A stretch of DNA of 14,846 nt. Origin: Pseudomonadota bacterium (GTDB taxonomy: Bacteria; Myxococcota_A; Polyangia; Polyangiales; Polyangiaceae). The notes below the pieces were generated by a model. It saw nothing but the letters and a program-made list of their open reading frames with translations, had not been told where the DNA came from and ran no database searches. The stretch spans positions 1 through 14,846 of the forward strand of contig JAEWOQ010000360.1 of assembly GCA_023460875.1 (NCBI GenBank), written 5' to 3'. The position numbers and the translations under genes were made by a program. Of the stretch, positions 14,799 through 14,846 are shown piece after piece. Position 1 is the first letter of the stretch. Each line of letters opens with the position of its first letter.

Positions 14799-14846
14799 CG
14801 CGCCCTGCCTCCCGCGCCCTGCCTCCCGCGCCCTGCCTCCCGCGCC
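14799..14846. repeat. 14-bp tandem repeat running off the right edge
   Basis: CGCGCCCTGCCTCC is repeated exactly three times (14799-14812, 14813-14826, 14827-14840) plus six bases of a fourth copy, where the window ends. It lies just after the terminator. Total copy number is unknown. It is probably a minisatellite-type array in non-coding DNA. Confidence 0.92.

Overview
The window is very GC-rich, gene-dense DNA that reads like a chromosome segment of a large-genome deltaproteobacterium, most likely Myxococcota (Polyangia or a Sandaracinus-like lineage). This placement is inferred from codon bias, a two-domain GYF_2-like/GAF protein, a long Omp85 protein with extra POTRA repeats, Pro/Glu-rich linkers, a sigma-54-type promoter candidate and many poor Shine-Dalgarno sites. 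There is no phage, transposon, CRISPR, tRNA or rRNA signal.

Layout, left to right. (1) Minus strand, cut by the left edge: a fused uroporphyrinogen-III C-methyltransferase / uroporphyrinogen-III synthase. (2) Plus strand after a 304-bp divergent gap: a GYF_2-like plus GAF protein, then a small putative lipoprotein. (3) A short convergent junction holding two abutting tandem duplications. (4) Minus strand, read right to left: a 1101-residue Omp85 (BamA/TamA-like) outer-membrane protein, then two ABC exporter half-transporters overlapping by 4 bp, which form an evident heterodimer. (5) Plus strand, divergent from Omp85: a membrane-anchored phosphodiester-glycosidase-like (NAGPA/DUF2233-type) protein, mutM 22 bp downstream, and rpiA. 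(6) A secreted HtrA-like protein with one PDZ domain whose catalytic His and Ser are both replaced. It has a sigma-54-like promoter and a perfect 14-bp palindrome upstream and a strong intrinsic terminator downstream. (7) A 14-bp tandem repeat running off the right edge.

Most genes fall into housekeeping (tetrapyrrole synthesis, oxidised-base repair, pentose phosphate pathway) or cell envelope (Omp85, ABC exporter, lipoprotein, glycosidase-like, HtrA-like). The Omp85 and ABC pair are co-directional, separated by 106 bp, and could be one envelope export or biogenesis unit. I see no clear new defence or mobile system. The most notable items are the catalytically dead HtrA-like protein with its own promoter architecture, the Cys-rich insertion in the Omp85 periplasmic region, and the glycosidase-like protein with a changed C-terminal motif.
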